From assembly GCA_019240375.1 (NCBI GenBank), contig JAFAYN010000203.1, positions 1 to 11,968 on the forward strand: a stretch of DNA of 11,968 nt, read 5' to 3'. Below the pieces are notes generated by a model. That model saw only the letters and a program-made list of their open reading frames with translations. It did no database searches and was not told the DNA's origin. Position numbers and translations under genes: made by a program. Shown here one piece after another: positions 1 through 7,125 of the stretch. This DNA is from Gemmatimonadota bacterium. Its GTDB lineage: Bacteria > Gemmatimonadota > Gemmatimonadetes > Longimicrobiales > Longimicrobiaceae. Positions within the stretch are counted from its first letter, which is position 1. The number at the start of each line of letters is the position of its first letter.

Positions 1-53
1 TCGTGCCGAATTGTACGCCGGATCCTCCCCCGGCGCGAGGGGCGGACCGGCAG

Positions 54-73
54 AAGGCCCTCCTCCGGGCCTT
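54..73. terminator. Small hairpin, possible terminator of a gene left of the window
   Basis: AAGGCCC (54-60) and GGGCCTT (67-73) are perfect inverted repeats around a 6-base loop. Only a short T run follows (72-74), so it is a poor intrinsic terminator. It could equally be an unrelated inverted repeat. The gene it might terminate is not visible. Confidence 0.2.
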
Positions 74-114
74 TCCCGACCGGGTGCCGACGGGGCTTCG
101 CCGGGCCCCGGAGG

Positions 115-136
115 GAATTCCGGAGCCGCGGAATTC
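115..136. repeat. Perfect 8-bp inverted repeat
   Basis: GAATTCCG at 115-122 and CGGAATTC at 129-136 are exact reverse complements separated by GAGCCG. The repeat is palindromic enough to be an operator or a small cruciform. It lies about 60 bp upstream of the first enhancer-like dyad. No T run follows, so it is not a terminator. Its role is unknown. Confidence 0.4.
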
Positions 137-194
137 GTGGCGGGATCCGTGTGCAGCATTCTGGCGCGTAAAACCACGGGGAGCGGGGGTGGAT

Positions 195-253
195 TGTCGC
201 ATTGTGATGCAGAATGTACGGCGGGCGGAAATTGATTGTTTCGATGTGAGACA
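195..253 (+). promoter_or_regulatory. Tandem 17-bp dyads, predicted enhancer sites of the c-di-GMP operon
   Basis: Two imperfect palindromes share the pattern TGTCTCA-N3-TGAGACA. They are TGTCGCA-TTG-TGATGCA at 195-211 and TGTTTCG-ATG-TGAGACA at 237-253. They lie 42 bp apart (about four helical turns), centred near -143 and -101 relative to the start predicted from the sigma54 promoter at 319-335. The same pair with almost the same geometry occurs before the lipoprotein gene at 7126. Position and dyad form fit the upstream activating sequences of sigma54 enhancer-binding proteins, which commonly carry a Fis-type HTH. The binding protein is not proven. Confidence 0.6.
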
Positions 254-318
254 GTTGCCGGATTTCCGTTGCAGTCGCTGAAAACATCCGAACTTGTTCT
301 CCGCGAAAATCACGGAAT

Positions 319-335
319 CTGGTATGTGGGTTGCA
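319..335 (+). promoter_or_regulatory. Sigma54-type (-24/-12) promoter of the c-di-GMP operon
   Basis: CTGGTATGTGGGTTGCA carries the invariant GG (321-322) and GC (333-334) with exactly 10 bases between them. It also matches the TGGYAYG and TTGCA parts of the known consensus YTGGCACG-N4-TTGCW. The predicted transcript starts near 346. The promoter overlaps an in-frame ATG at 324, so translation of the first gene more likely begins at 435. Confidence is raised by the dyads at a fixed distance upstream. Confidence 0.62.
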
Positions 336-434
336 TCTGTTTCCGGAGCCGGACGAAGTGCGGAAAGCGCCTCCCCGCGCCCCGCCCCCGCAACCTTCCG
401 CGGCGGGTCCTCCCCGCTCCCCGAGCCGCTCCCG

Positions 435-3400
435 ATGGGAATGCCTGCAATCGTCCACCACGTCCTCGACGTGGACGCCTCCACCCGCGACCCGCTCACC
501 GGGGCGCTCCCCCGGTCCGCGCTCGCGCGGCTGCTGGCGCGCGAGGTAGTCGCCGCCGCGGAGGAGGGCCGGCCGCTCTCGCTGCTGGTGATCGACCTGG
601 ACCACTTCAAGAGCGTCAACGACGCCTTCGGGCACCTGCGCGGCGACCAGGTGCTCCAGGAGTTCGGGTTCCGGTGCCGCGTGGCGCTCCCGGCGGAAAG
701 CCACATGCTGCGCTACGGCGGGGACGAGTTCGTGCTCCTCCTCCCCGGGAGGGCGGCGGGAGAGGCCGCGGAGGTCGCGCGTGCGCTGGTGGGAGCGGTG
801 CGCGCGTCGCTGTTCGCGGGCGATCCTCCCCTGGCCCTTTCGCTCAGCATCGGGGTCGCTTCCTTCCCCGCCGACGGGAGGGATCCCGACGCGCTGTTCG
901 CCCGGGCGGACGCGCGCCTCTACCGGGCCAAGCGCGGGGGGCGCGGGCAGATCGTCGCGGGGGAGGGTGTCGTGGACCCGGGGGCGGCGGCGCACGGTAC
1001 CCGGCGCATCATCGAGCAGGACGAGGCGCTGGGGGAGCTGCACCTGTTCCTGTGCGCCCTCCCCAGGACCCGGCGCGGGCTGCTGCGGGTGGCGGGGACG
1101 GGCGGGTCAGGGAAGACGCGCGTGCTGGCGGAGGCCCGCACCGCCGCGGAGCTGCAGGGCTTCCACGTAGTCCCGCTGCAGGGGCGTCCCGCCTGGAGCG
1201 CCCGGATGCTCGGCGCGCTCCAGGAGGCCGGGGACGGGCTGGCGGCGCTCTTCGGGCAGGACCCCGCCGACGCCGCCCGGGAGCTGGCCTGCCGCACCGC
1301 GGAAGCCGGACGGAAGGGCGTGGTCTTCGTCGTCGACGACATCGACACCTTCGACCCGTACTCCATCGAGTACCTGCGCTCCGTCCTCCTCTCCGACCGG
1401 GTGGGGACGGCGGGGGTGATCTGCTCCGGAGAGCCGGAGCGCATTGCCCGGCTCCTCGACGTCCAGGCGCTCCCGGCCACGGTGGTCGAGCTGCGCCCGC
1501 TCCCGGCGCGGGGGCTGCGGACCTGGGTCCGCTACGAGCTGGCGCGCGAGCCCTCGCGCGACTTCCTCGCCTGGCTCGCCCGCGAGACGGGCGGGGTCCC
1601 GGCCCGGGTGGCCCGCGCGCTGGGGGCGGTGAGGGCGCTGGACCTGGCGGACGCCGTCGAGGGGGAGTGGCCCGCCGATCCCTCGGCGGCCGGCGCCCTC
1701 CGCGACGCCCTCGCCCCGGACTCCGGCGCCCCCCGCGCGCACCTCCCCGCGCCAGCGACGCTGCTGGTGGGGCGCCAGGCCGAGCTGCGCCGGCTGGCCG
1801 CGCTGCTGGCGGGGCACCGGCTGGTCACGCTCACCGGGCCCGGGGGGATCGGGAAGACCCGCCTGTCCGTGCAGGTCGCCCGGGAGTCGAGCGACCGCTA
1901 CCCCGACGGGATCTACCTGGCCCCGCTGGCCAGCCTGGAAGCCTCGGACTACGTCCTGTCGGCGGTGGCGCGGGCGCTGGACCTTTCCTTCGCCAGCGGG
2001 CGCGATCCGGAGCGGCAGCTCCTCGACTACCTGCGCGACAAGCGGCTCCTCCTCGTCCTGGACAACTTCGAGCACGTGATGGAGGGGGTGGGGCTGGTGT
2101 CCCGCATCCTGGAGTCGGCGCCGAAGGTCACGCTGCTGGTCACCTCGCGCGAGCGGCTGAACCTGCGCGAGGAGGTCGCCTTCCCCCTGGCCGAGATGCC
2201 CGTCCCCGAGCCCACCCGCGTGGGAGGGGCCGACCGGTACCCCTCGGTGCAGCTCTTCCTGGAGCGGGCGCGCGCCCACGCCGCGGACTTCCACCCCTCC
2301 GAGGCCGGGCTGGCGGCGGTGGCGCGGATCTGCGCCGCGCTGGGCGGGATCCCGCTGGGGATCGAGCTGGCGGCCTCGCTGGTCCGGGTGCTGGACGTGG
2401 AGGAGATCGCGGACGAGATCACCCGCGACATCGACGTGCTTGCCTCCCCGCTGCGCGACCTCCCCGACCGGCACCGCTCGCTGCGCGCCGTGTTCGAGTA
2501 CTCGTGGAAGCTCCTCGCCCCCGCCGAGCAGGAGGTGTTCCGCGCGGTGTCGGTGTTCGTGGGCGGCTTCCACCGCGAGGCGGCCGAGCGGGTGGCCGGG
2601 GCGCGGCTGACGGCGCTACGCGCCCTGGCCGACAAGTCGCTCCTGCGCCGCTCGCCCGAGGGGCGCTACGAGGTGCACGAGGTCTACCGCCGCTTCGGGA
2701 TCGAGCGCCTGGCCGCGGACCCGGCCGCGGCGGACGAGGTGCGCGGGCGCCACACCGCCTACTACCTGGAGCTGCTCCGGCAGGCGGCCCGCTCCGACAC
2801 CGCGACGCGGCGCAAGGCGCTCTTCGGGGTGATCGAGACCGAGATCGAGAACGTCCGCCTGGCCTGGAGGTCGGCGCTCGAGTCGGAGTCCGCGGCGGCG
2901 GTGGAGGCGGCGATGGACGGGCTCTTCCACTTCTACGACGTGCGCGGCTGGTACACCGAGGCGCGGCGCGTCTTCCGGCGGGCCGCCGGCGCCAAGTCCC
3001 TCCCCCCGGCGCTGGCCGCCTCGCTGCTCGCCCGCTCCGGCTACTTCGCCGTGCGCTCCGGCGACCTGGCGGAGGGCGCGGCCAGGCAGCGGCGGGCGCT
3101 GGAAGCGCTGCGCCGCGAGGGGGATTCGGCCGCCATGGCCTTTCCGCTCGCCACGCTGGGCCACATCTTCTTCCAGCGGGGGCGCTACGAGCCGGCCCGG
3201 CGGCTCTGCCGGGCCGCGCTCCGGCGCTACGCCCGCTCCGGCGACACCACCGGCAGGGCATGGTGCCTCAACGACCTGGGCGCCATCGCGCTGACCCGGG
3301 GACAGCACGACCGGGCCCGCCGCCTGATGGAGCGGAGCCTACGTCTCCGGCGCCGGACCGGCGACCTGGCGGGGGTGGCGCGCTGCACCAACAACCTGGC

Positions 3401-4004
3401 GACCATCGCCGACTACGTGGGCGACGTGGAGCGGGTCAAGCGCATGTTCGAGCGCAGCCTGGAGCTGGCGCGCGAGATCGGCGACCGCCGCACCACCGGC
3501 CACGCGCTCCACAACCTGGGGGTGTTCGCCCAGCGGCAGGCGGAGCGCACCGGCATGGTGGACGGGCTCTGGGAGGCCCGCGCCCTGCTGGAAGAGAGCC
3601 TCCGCATCTACCGCGACATCGGCGCCGAGTCGCACGTGGCGCTCACCGAGTCCAACCTGGGGCGGATCGCCGCGCAGCTCGGCCTGCGCGACGCGGCGGT
3701 CCGGCACTACCGCGAGGCGTTCGGGCTGGCCCGGCGGCTGGAGCTGGTCCCGCTCTCGCTGGCGGTGCTGGCGGGGGTGGGGGAGATCCTGGTGGAGGAG
3801 GACGCCGAGCTGGCGGCGCGGATCCTGGGATGCTGCGCCGCCGACCCCGCCACGGCGGACGACGTGCAGCAGCGGATCCGGGACTGCCGCTCGCGCCTGG
3901 GGGCGCCGGACGGCGCGGGCGAGGACGAGGAGCTGGACCCGCTGTTCCGGGAGGCGATGGAGCGCTTCCCGCACCCGGCGCCCCGGCTCCAGGTGCACCC
4001 ATGA
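435..4004 (+). CDS. Diguanylate cyclase fused to tandem P-loop NTPase (STAND-like) and TPR domains
   Basis: Predicted cytoplasmic signalling protein of 1189 residues that makes c-di-GMP under control of a large sensor region. The GGDEF domain spans about residues 19-170, with metal aspartates in IDLDHF (54, 56) and an intact GGDEF at 95-99. The product-inhibition RxxD site is replaced by PAES (86-89). A first NTPase module has Walker A GTGGSGKT (221-228) and Walker B VVFVVDDID (296-304). A second, AfsR/NB-ARC-like module has GPGGIGKT (468-475), LLLVLDN (538-544) and GGIPL (637-641), then a winged-helix-like part with a VHE motif near 747. TPR helices fill about 858-1103. No membrane segment is visible. 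The start is uncertain: ATG 435 is preferred because the sigma54 promoter covers the in-frame ATG 324 and TTG 294; ATG 441 is also possible. None has a strong ribosome site. The stop overlaps the next start (ATGA). The family assignment is firm; the signal sensed is unknown. Confidence 0.88.
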   Translation: MGMPAIVHHVLDVDASTRDPLTGALPRSALARLLAREVVAAAEEGRPLSLLVIDLDHFKSVNDAFGHLRGDQVLQEFGFRCRVALPAESHMLRYGGDEFVLLLPGRAAGEAAEVARALVGAVRASLFAGDPPLALSLSIGVASFPADGRDPDALFARADARLYRAKRGGRGQIVAGEGVVDPGAAAHGTRRIIEQDEALGELHLFLCALPRTRRGLLRVAGTGGSGKTRVLAEARTAAELQGFHVVPLQGRPAWSARMLGALQEAGDGLAALFGQDPADAARELACRTAEAGRKGVVFVVDDIDTFDPYSIEYLRSVLLSDRVGTAGVICSGEPERIARLLDVQALPATVVELRPLPARGLRTWVRYELAREPSRDFLAWLARETGGVPARVARALGAVRALDLADAVEGEWPADPSAAGALRDALAPDSGAPRAHLPAPATLLVGRQAELRRLAALLAGHRLVTLTGPGGIGKTRLSVQVARESSDRYPDGIYLAPLASLEASDYVLSAVARALDLSFASGRDPERQLLDYLRDKRLLLVLDNFEHVMEGVGLVSRILESAPKVTLLVTSRERLNLREEVAFPLAEMPVPEPTRVGGADRYPSVQLFLERARAHAADFHPSEAGLAAVARICAALGGIPLGIELAASLVRVLDVEEIADEITRDIDVLASPLRDLPDRHRSLRAVFEYSWKLLAPAEQEVFRAVSVFVGGFHREAAERVAGARLTALRALADKSLLRRSPEGRYEVHEVYRRFGIERLAADPAAADEVRGRHTAYYLELLRQAARSDTATRRKALFGVIETEIENVRLAWRSALESESAAAVEAAMDGLFHFYDVRGWYTEARRVFRRAAGAKSLPPALAASLLARSGYFAVRSGDLAEGAARQRRALEALRREGDSAAMAFPLATLGHIFFQRGRYEPARRLCRAALRRYARSGDTTGRAWCLNDLGAIALTRGQHDRARRLMERSLRLRRRTGDLAGVARCTNNLATIADYVGDVERVKRMFERSLELAREIGDRRTTGHALHNLGVFAQRQAERTGMVDGLWEARALLEESLRIYRDIGAESHVALTESNLGRIAAQLGLRDAAVRHYREAFGLARRLELVPLSLAVLAGVGEILVEEDAELAARILGCCAADPATADDVQQRIRDCRSRLGAPDGAGEDEELDPLFREAMERFPHPAPRLQVHP

Positions 4005-5080
4005 GCGGCCCGGCGGCGGTCGCCGCACCCGGGGCGCGCAGGCGGGCTCATTCTGCGGGAGTGACATTCGGCGTGACACAGACCACCGGCGGGGGGGCGG
4101 GAACGTCGTCCGGGGGCTTCGGCTTCCAGAGCATCGTCGGGGAGAGCCCGGAGCTGCGGCGGGCGCTCGCCCTGGCGCGCAAGCTCGCGGAGATGCGCGA
4201 CCCCGTCCTGATCGTGGGGGCCACGGGGACGGGGAAGGAATTGTTCGCGCGCGGGCTCCACTACGCGGGCCCCAGCGCCGCCGAGCCGTTCGTGGCGGTC
4301 AACTGCGCCGCCATCCCCGAGGCGCTGCTGGAGTCCGAGCTGTTCGGGCACGAGGTGGGCGCGTCCGCGGGCGCCGGCCCCAAGCGGGGGCTGCTGGAGC
4401 TGGCCGGGGCGGGGACGCTCTTCCTGGACGAGGTGGCGCAGCTGCCCCCCGCGGTGCAGCCCAAGCTGCTCCGCGTCCTGGAGGACCGGCGCATCCGCCG
4501 CCTTTCGGGCGAGGCGGAGATCGAGGTGCGCTGCCGGATCGTCACCGCCACCAACACCGTCCTGGAGGACGAGGTGGAGCGTGGCTCCTTCCGCGAGGAC
4601 CTGTTCCACCGGCTCAACGTGTTCCGGCTGGAGCTCCCCCGCCTGCGCGACCGCGGCGCCGACATCGAGCTGCTGGCCCGGCACTTCCTGGCGCGCATCG
4701 TCCACGACCGGGGCGGCGAGCCCCGGCGCCTCTCTCCCGACGCCATTGAGGCGCTGCACGTCCACGGCTGGCCCGGGAACGTGCGCGAGCTGCGCAACGT
4801 GCTGGAGCAGGCGGTGCTCCGCACCGAGGGGCCGGTGATCCGGGCCGAGCACCTGATCATCCAGCGCCGCACCTCCCACCCCGCCTCGCAGGGGGCGGCG
4901 GACTCCGGCTGCGAGATCCGCATCCCCGCCGCGGGGAAGACGCTGCTGGAGGTGGAGGAGGAGATGATCGCGATCGCGATGCGGCTCTCGGGGCAGAACC
5001 AGAGCGCGGCGGCGCGCATGCTGGGGATCAGCCGCGCCACGCTCCTGCGCAAGCTGGAGCGGCTGGGGCTCCGCGGATGA
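4001..5080 (+). CDS. Sigma54-activator-type AAA+ regulator with degenerate GAFTGA loop and Fis-like HTH
   Basis: A DNA-binding AAA+ protein of 359 residues. A low-complexity head (1-40) replaces the usual receiver or sensor domain. Walker A GATGTGKE (73-80), Walker B LFLDEV (140-145), sensor I TATN (182-185), the paired arginines of FREDLFHRL (R198, R204) and sensor II GNVREL (259-264) are present, so ATP binding and hydrolysis look possible. The sigma54-contact loop GAFTGA is GASAGA (120-125), and the stretch after it is one residue shorter than usual. A Fis-type HTH ends the protein (about 333-356). Family members with altered GAFTGA, such as TyrR, Rhodobacter HupR and VpsR, do not act as ordinary sigma54 activators, and VpsR binds c-di-GMP. 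Here the FleQ LFRS arginine is replaced (GFQS, 41-44). It overlaps both neighbours by ATGA and has an AGGTG ribosome site at 3991-3995. A c-di-GMP-effector role is inferred from context. Confidence 0.88.
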   Translation: MSGPAAVAAPGARRRAHSAGVTFGVTQTTGGGAGTSSGGFGFQSIVGESPELRRALALARKLAEMRDPVLIVGATGTGKELFARGLHYAGPSAAEPFVAVNCAAIPEALLESELFGHEVGASAGAGPKRGLLELAGAGTLFLDEVAQLPPAVQPKLLRVLEDRRIRRLSGEAEIEVRCRIVTATNTVLEDEVERGSFREDLFHRLNVFRLELPRLRDRGADIELLARHFLARIVHDRGGEPRRLSPDAIEALHVHGWPGNVRELRNVLEQAVLRTEGPVIRAEHLIIQRRTSHPASQGAADSGCEIRIPAAGKTLLEVEEEMIAIAMRLSGQNQSAAARMLGISRATLLRKLERLGLRG

Positions 5081-6747
5081 GCGGCGGCGAGCAGGGACTC
5101 GACGTGGCGCCGGAGACCGGGGCCGTCCAGGTGGTGGAGATCGTGTCGGCGGCGACGCTCCTGGACGACGGGAAGCTCGCCGAGCGGCAGGGGCAGCGCC
5201 GACTCGCGCGCGGCTGCTACGAGCAGGCGCTCTCGCTCCTGGCCGGCACCGACGCGCCCGCGCTGGCGGCCGAGGCCGCGCGCTCCATCGGGCGTACCTA
5301 CCGCGACGACGGCGACCTGGACGCCGCCGGGGAGGCCGCGCTCCTTTCCCTGGCCATCGCCGAGGCGGCCGGCGACGCGCGGGGGATCGCGCACGCGCTG
5401 AACCTGCAGGGGAGCCTGTGCCAGTTCCGGGGCGACCTGGACCACGCCCGCGCCCTGTACGAGCAGGCGCGCACGGTGGCGGCGCAGCCGGGCGACCTGC
5501 ACCTGGTGGCGATGATCGACCAGAACCTGGGGATCGTCTCCAACATCCGCGGCGACCTGGGGGCGGCGCTGGAAGCGTACCAGTCGGCGCTGGACGGCTA
5601 CCGCGCGCTGGGCCACACCGAGCACGCGGGGCTGGTCCTCAACAATATGGGGATGCTGTACACCGACCTGGGGCGCTGGGACGAGGCGGACGCCTGCCTG
5701 GCCGAAGCGTCGACCGCGTGCGAGACGGTGGGGAACCTGAGCGCGGCGGTGATGGTGCAGGTCAACCGGGCCGAGCTGCGGATCGCGCAGGAGGACTTCG
5801 CGCAGGCGAAGGAAGCGTGCGACCTGGCCTTCCGACTCGGGGAGCGGGTGGAGGACCCGCGGGCGCTGGGCGAGGTGCACAAGAACTACGGGATCATCTT
5901 CCGCGAGTCGCACTCGTACCGCCAGTCCGACGAGCACCTGTCGCGCGCCTTCGACCTGGCCACCCAGACCGGCGACCTCCTCCTCCTGGCCGAGACCGCG
6001 CGCGAGCAGGCGGAGCTGGCCTGGCGCCGGCAGCAGAACCAGAAGACGCTGCAGTGCCTGAACCTGGCGCACCGCACCTTCGCCCAGCTCCGGGCGCGGC
6101 GCGACCTGGCCGACATCCGCGGCCGGATGGAGAGCCTGGAAACGACCTTCCTGGAGATCGTCCGCCGGTGGGGCGAGTCGATCGAGTCGGCCGACCAGTA
6201 CACGCAGGGGCACTGCACCCGGGTGGCCGACTACGCCTGCCTCCTGGCCGAGGCCGCGGGGATGGACCGGGAAACGCTCTTCTGGTTCCGTATGGGGGCG
6301 CTGCTGCACGACGTGGGGAAGATCGTGGTCCCCGCAGGGATCCTGAACAAGCCGGGGTGGCTCACCCCCGAGGAGCGCGCCGTCATGGAGCGCCACCCCG
6401 ACGCCGGGGTCGAGCTGCTGGCCGAGGTGGAGTTCCCCTGGGACATCCGCCCCATGGTCCGCCACCACCACGAGCGCTGGGGCGGCGGCGGATATCCCAC
6501 CGGAATCGCCGGGGAGGAGATCCCGCTCTCCGCGCGCATCCTGTGCATCGCCGACGTGTGCGACGCGCTCTCGTCCGAGCGCCCTTACCGCAAGGCCAAC
6601 TCGCTGGACAAGAGCCTGGAGGTGATGAGCACCGAGATGGCCAGCCACTTCGACCCGGAGCTGCTGCGCCTCTTCCACGACCTGCACCAGCAGGGGAAGC
6701 TCGCCGAGATCGCGGGGGGAACACAGAGCTGGGCGCTGGCGAGCTGA
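5077..6747 (+). CDS. TPR-HD-GYP cyclic-di-GMP phosphodiesterase
   Basis: Predicted cytoplasmic c-di-GMP hydrolase of 556 residues. TPR-type helical repeats occupy about residues 35-345, with repeated NLG/GDL-type helix turns. A linker leads into an HD-GYP domain (about 360-540). Metal and catalytic residues are present: H379 in the GHCTRV stretch, H411-D412 with K415 (LLHDVGK), H440, H464-H465 and D493 (IADVCDAL). The signature HHExxDGxGYP reads HHERWGGGGYP, so the usual aspartate is glycine at 469 while GYP itself is intact. HD-GYP enzymes hydrolyse c-di-GMP to pGpG or GMP. The start ATG overlaps the stop of the AAA+ gene, implying translational coupling. It is the last gene before the terminator at 6776. 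Together with the GGDEF gene it makes a synthesis/breakdown pair, each with its own TPR sensor region. Activity is probable but unproven given the altered signature. Confidence 0.9.
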   Translation: MSGGEQGLDVAPETGAVQVVEIVSAATLLDDGKLAERQGQRRLARGCYEQALSLLAGTDAPALAAEAARSIGRTYRDDGDLDAAGEAALLSLAIAEAAGDARGIAHALNLQGSLCQFRGDLDHARALYEQARTVAAQPGDLHLVAMIDQNLGIVSNIRGDLGAALEAYQSALDGYRALGHTEHAGLVLNNMGMLYTDLGRWDEADACLAEASTACETVGNLSAAVMVQVNRAELRIAQEDFAQAKEACDLAFRLGERVEDPRALGEVHKNYGIIFRESHSYRQSDEHLSRAFDLATQTGDLLLLAETAREQAELAWRRQQNQKTLQCLNLAHRTFAQLRARRDLADIRGRMESLETTFLEIVRRWGESIESADQYTQGHCTRVADYACLLAEAAGMDRETLFWFRMGALLHDVGKIVVPAGILNKPGWLTPEERAVMERHPDAGVELLAEVEFPWDIRPMVRHHHERWGGGGYPTGIAGEEIPLSARILCIADVCDALSSERPYRKANSLDKSLEVMSTEMASHFDPELLRLFHDLHQQGKLAEIAGGTQSWALAS

Positions 6748-6775
6748 TCCCGTCCGCTCCCTTCCGGCGGTCCGA

Positions 6776-6812
6776 CCGCGCACGCCCCCGGGGCGTGCGC
6801 GGTTTTCTTTTT
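6776..6812 (+). terminator. Strong intrinsic terminator of the c-di-GMP operon
   Basis: CCGCGCACGCC (6776-6786) pairs perfectly with GGCGTGCGCGG (6792-6802) around a CCCGG loop. TTTTCTTTTT follows at 6803-6812. It begins 28 bases after the HD-GYP stop codon. The stem and T run are a textbook rho-independent terminator. Confidence 0.92.
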
Positions 6813-6932
6813 CCCACAAACTGTGGCGTCGCCGCAACAGTGCCCCTCCTCGTCCCGGGCTCCGGACCGCCCCCCGGTCCTTTTCGCGGGTGCATCGGAA
6901 TGAGGTGGACGGAGGCCGCCGGGAGCCGGCGG

Positions 6933-6992
6933 TGTCTCACAATGAGGCAGCCTGGTGGTCCGGGCAGAAATTTATTGTTTACTTATGAGGCA
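6933..6992 (+). promoter_or_regulatory. Tandem 17-bp dyads, predicted enhancer sites of the lipoprotein genes
   Basis: TGTCTCA-CAA-TGAGGCA (6933-6949) and TGTTTAC-TTA-TGAGGCA (6976-6992) are 43 bp apart. They match the pair at 195-253 in form and placement. Around the second copy, similarity to the first region extends over 32 bases (6963-6994 against 224-255, 25 identical). The dyads are centred near -145 and -102 from the start predicted by the promoter at 7060-7074. The left arm of the copy at 6976 is weak. They are predicted binding sites for one Fis-HTH enhancer-binding protein. Confidence 0.6.
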
Positions 6993-7059
6993 GTATACTG
7001 AAAAATGGTGTAGTATATGGAATAAGCCGATGGATGACGGAAGCAGTTTTTGGGAAATA

Positions 7060-7074
7060 TGGCACGAGCATTGC
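7060..7074 (+). promoter_or_regulatory. Sigma54-type (-24/-12) promoter of the lipoprotein genes
   Basis: TGGCACGAGCATTGC is a near-perfect match to the sigma54 consensus TGGCACG-N4-TTGC, with GG at 7061-7062 and GC at 7073-7074 separated by 10 bases. Predicted +1 is near 7086, giving a leader of about 40 bases with a GGAGAA ribosome site (7115-7120) before ATG 7126. Of the sigma54-like sites in the window this is the best match. Confidence 0.78.
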
Positions 7075-7125
7075 CGTGTGTGTGGGCTCATTGGAGGGCG
7101 GTGTACCTGAACCTGGAGAACGATC

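Larger units (their letters stand above)
1..434. other. Upstream regulatory region without a recognised gene
   Basis: Open frames here are short and show no recognisable protein. Base composition drops from very GC-rich to mixed between about 190 and 335, as expected of a promoter region. The stretch holds a small hairpin at 54-73, a perfect 8-bp inverted repeat at 115-136, two copies of a 17-bp dyad at 195-211 and 237-253, and a sigma54-type promoter at 319-335. The last two elements are described separately. The rest is leader sequence for the gene that starts near 435. Confidence 0.6.
6748..7125. other. Intergenic region between the c-di-GMP operon and the lipoprotein genes
   Basis: No gene is seen. 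From left to right it holds the strong terminator at 6776-6812, a weaker hairpin (GGACC 6864-6868 with GGTCC 6876-6880, then TTTT), a 7-bp stem with a GAG loop at 6916-6932, two 17-bp dyads at 6933-6949 and 6976-6992, and a sigma54-type promoter at 7060-7074. The 6968-7075 stretch is far more AT-rich than the rest of the window. TATACT (6994-6999) and AGTATA (7012-7017) form a further 6-bp inverted repeat that could be an operator. Confidence 0.6.

Noticed and set aside
324..434. Extension of the first gene to ATG 324 or TTG 294
   Set aside because: The ATG lies inside the sigma54-type promoter at 319-335, upstream of the predicted transcript start, and ribosome sites are weak. The GC-rich third positions after about 375 leave some doubt.
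236..5080. A single 1614-residue open frame across the first two genes
   Set aside because: Up to about 4000 it is a Pro/Arg/Gly-rich shadow of the GGDEF-STAND-TPR gene, which occupies another frame. Only its last 359 residues, from ATG 4001, are a real protein.
4261..6837. An 858-residue minus-strand open frame
   Set aside because: It is low-complexity translation of the strand opposite two well-supported genes and shows no recognisable domain.
6916..6932. CCGCCGG-GAG-CCGGCGG hairpin as a terminator
   Set aside because: No T run follows and the operon already ends at the strong terminator at 6776-6812. Short GC palindromes are common at this base composition.
6975..6999. A sigma70 promoter with TTGTTT and TATACT
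   Set aside because: The spacing is 13 bases, too short. A better 17-base spacing uses a poor -35 (TTTATT), and the -10 is not conserved in the matching region at 224-255.
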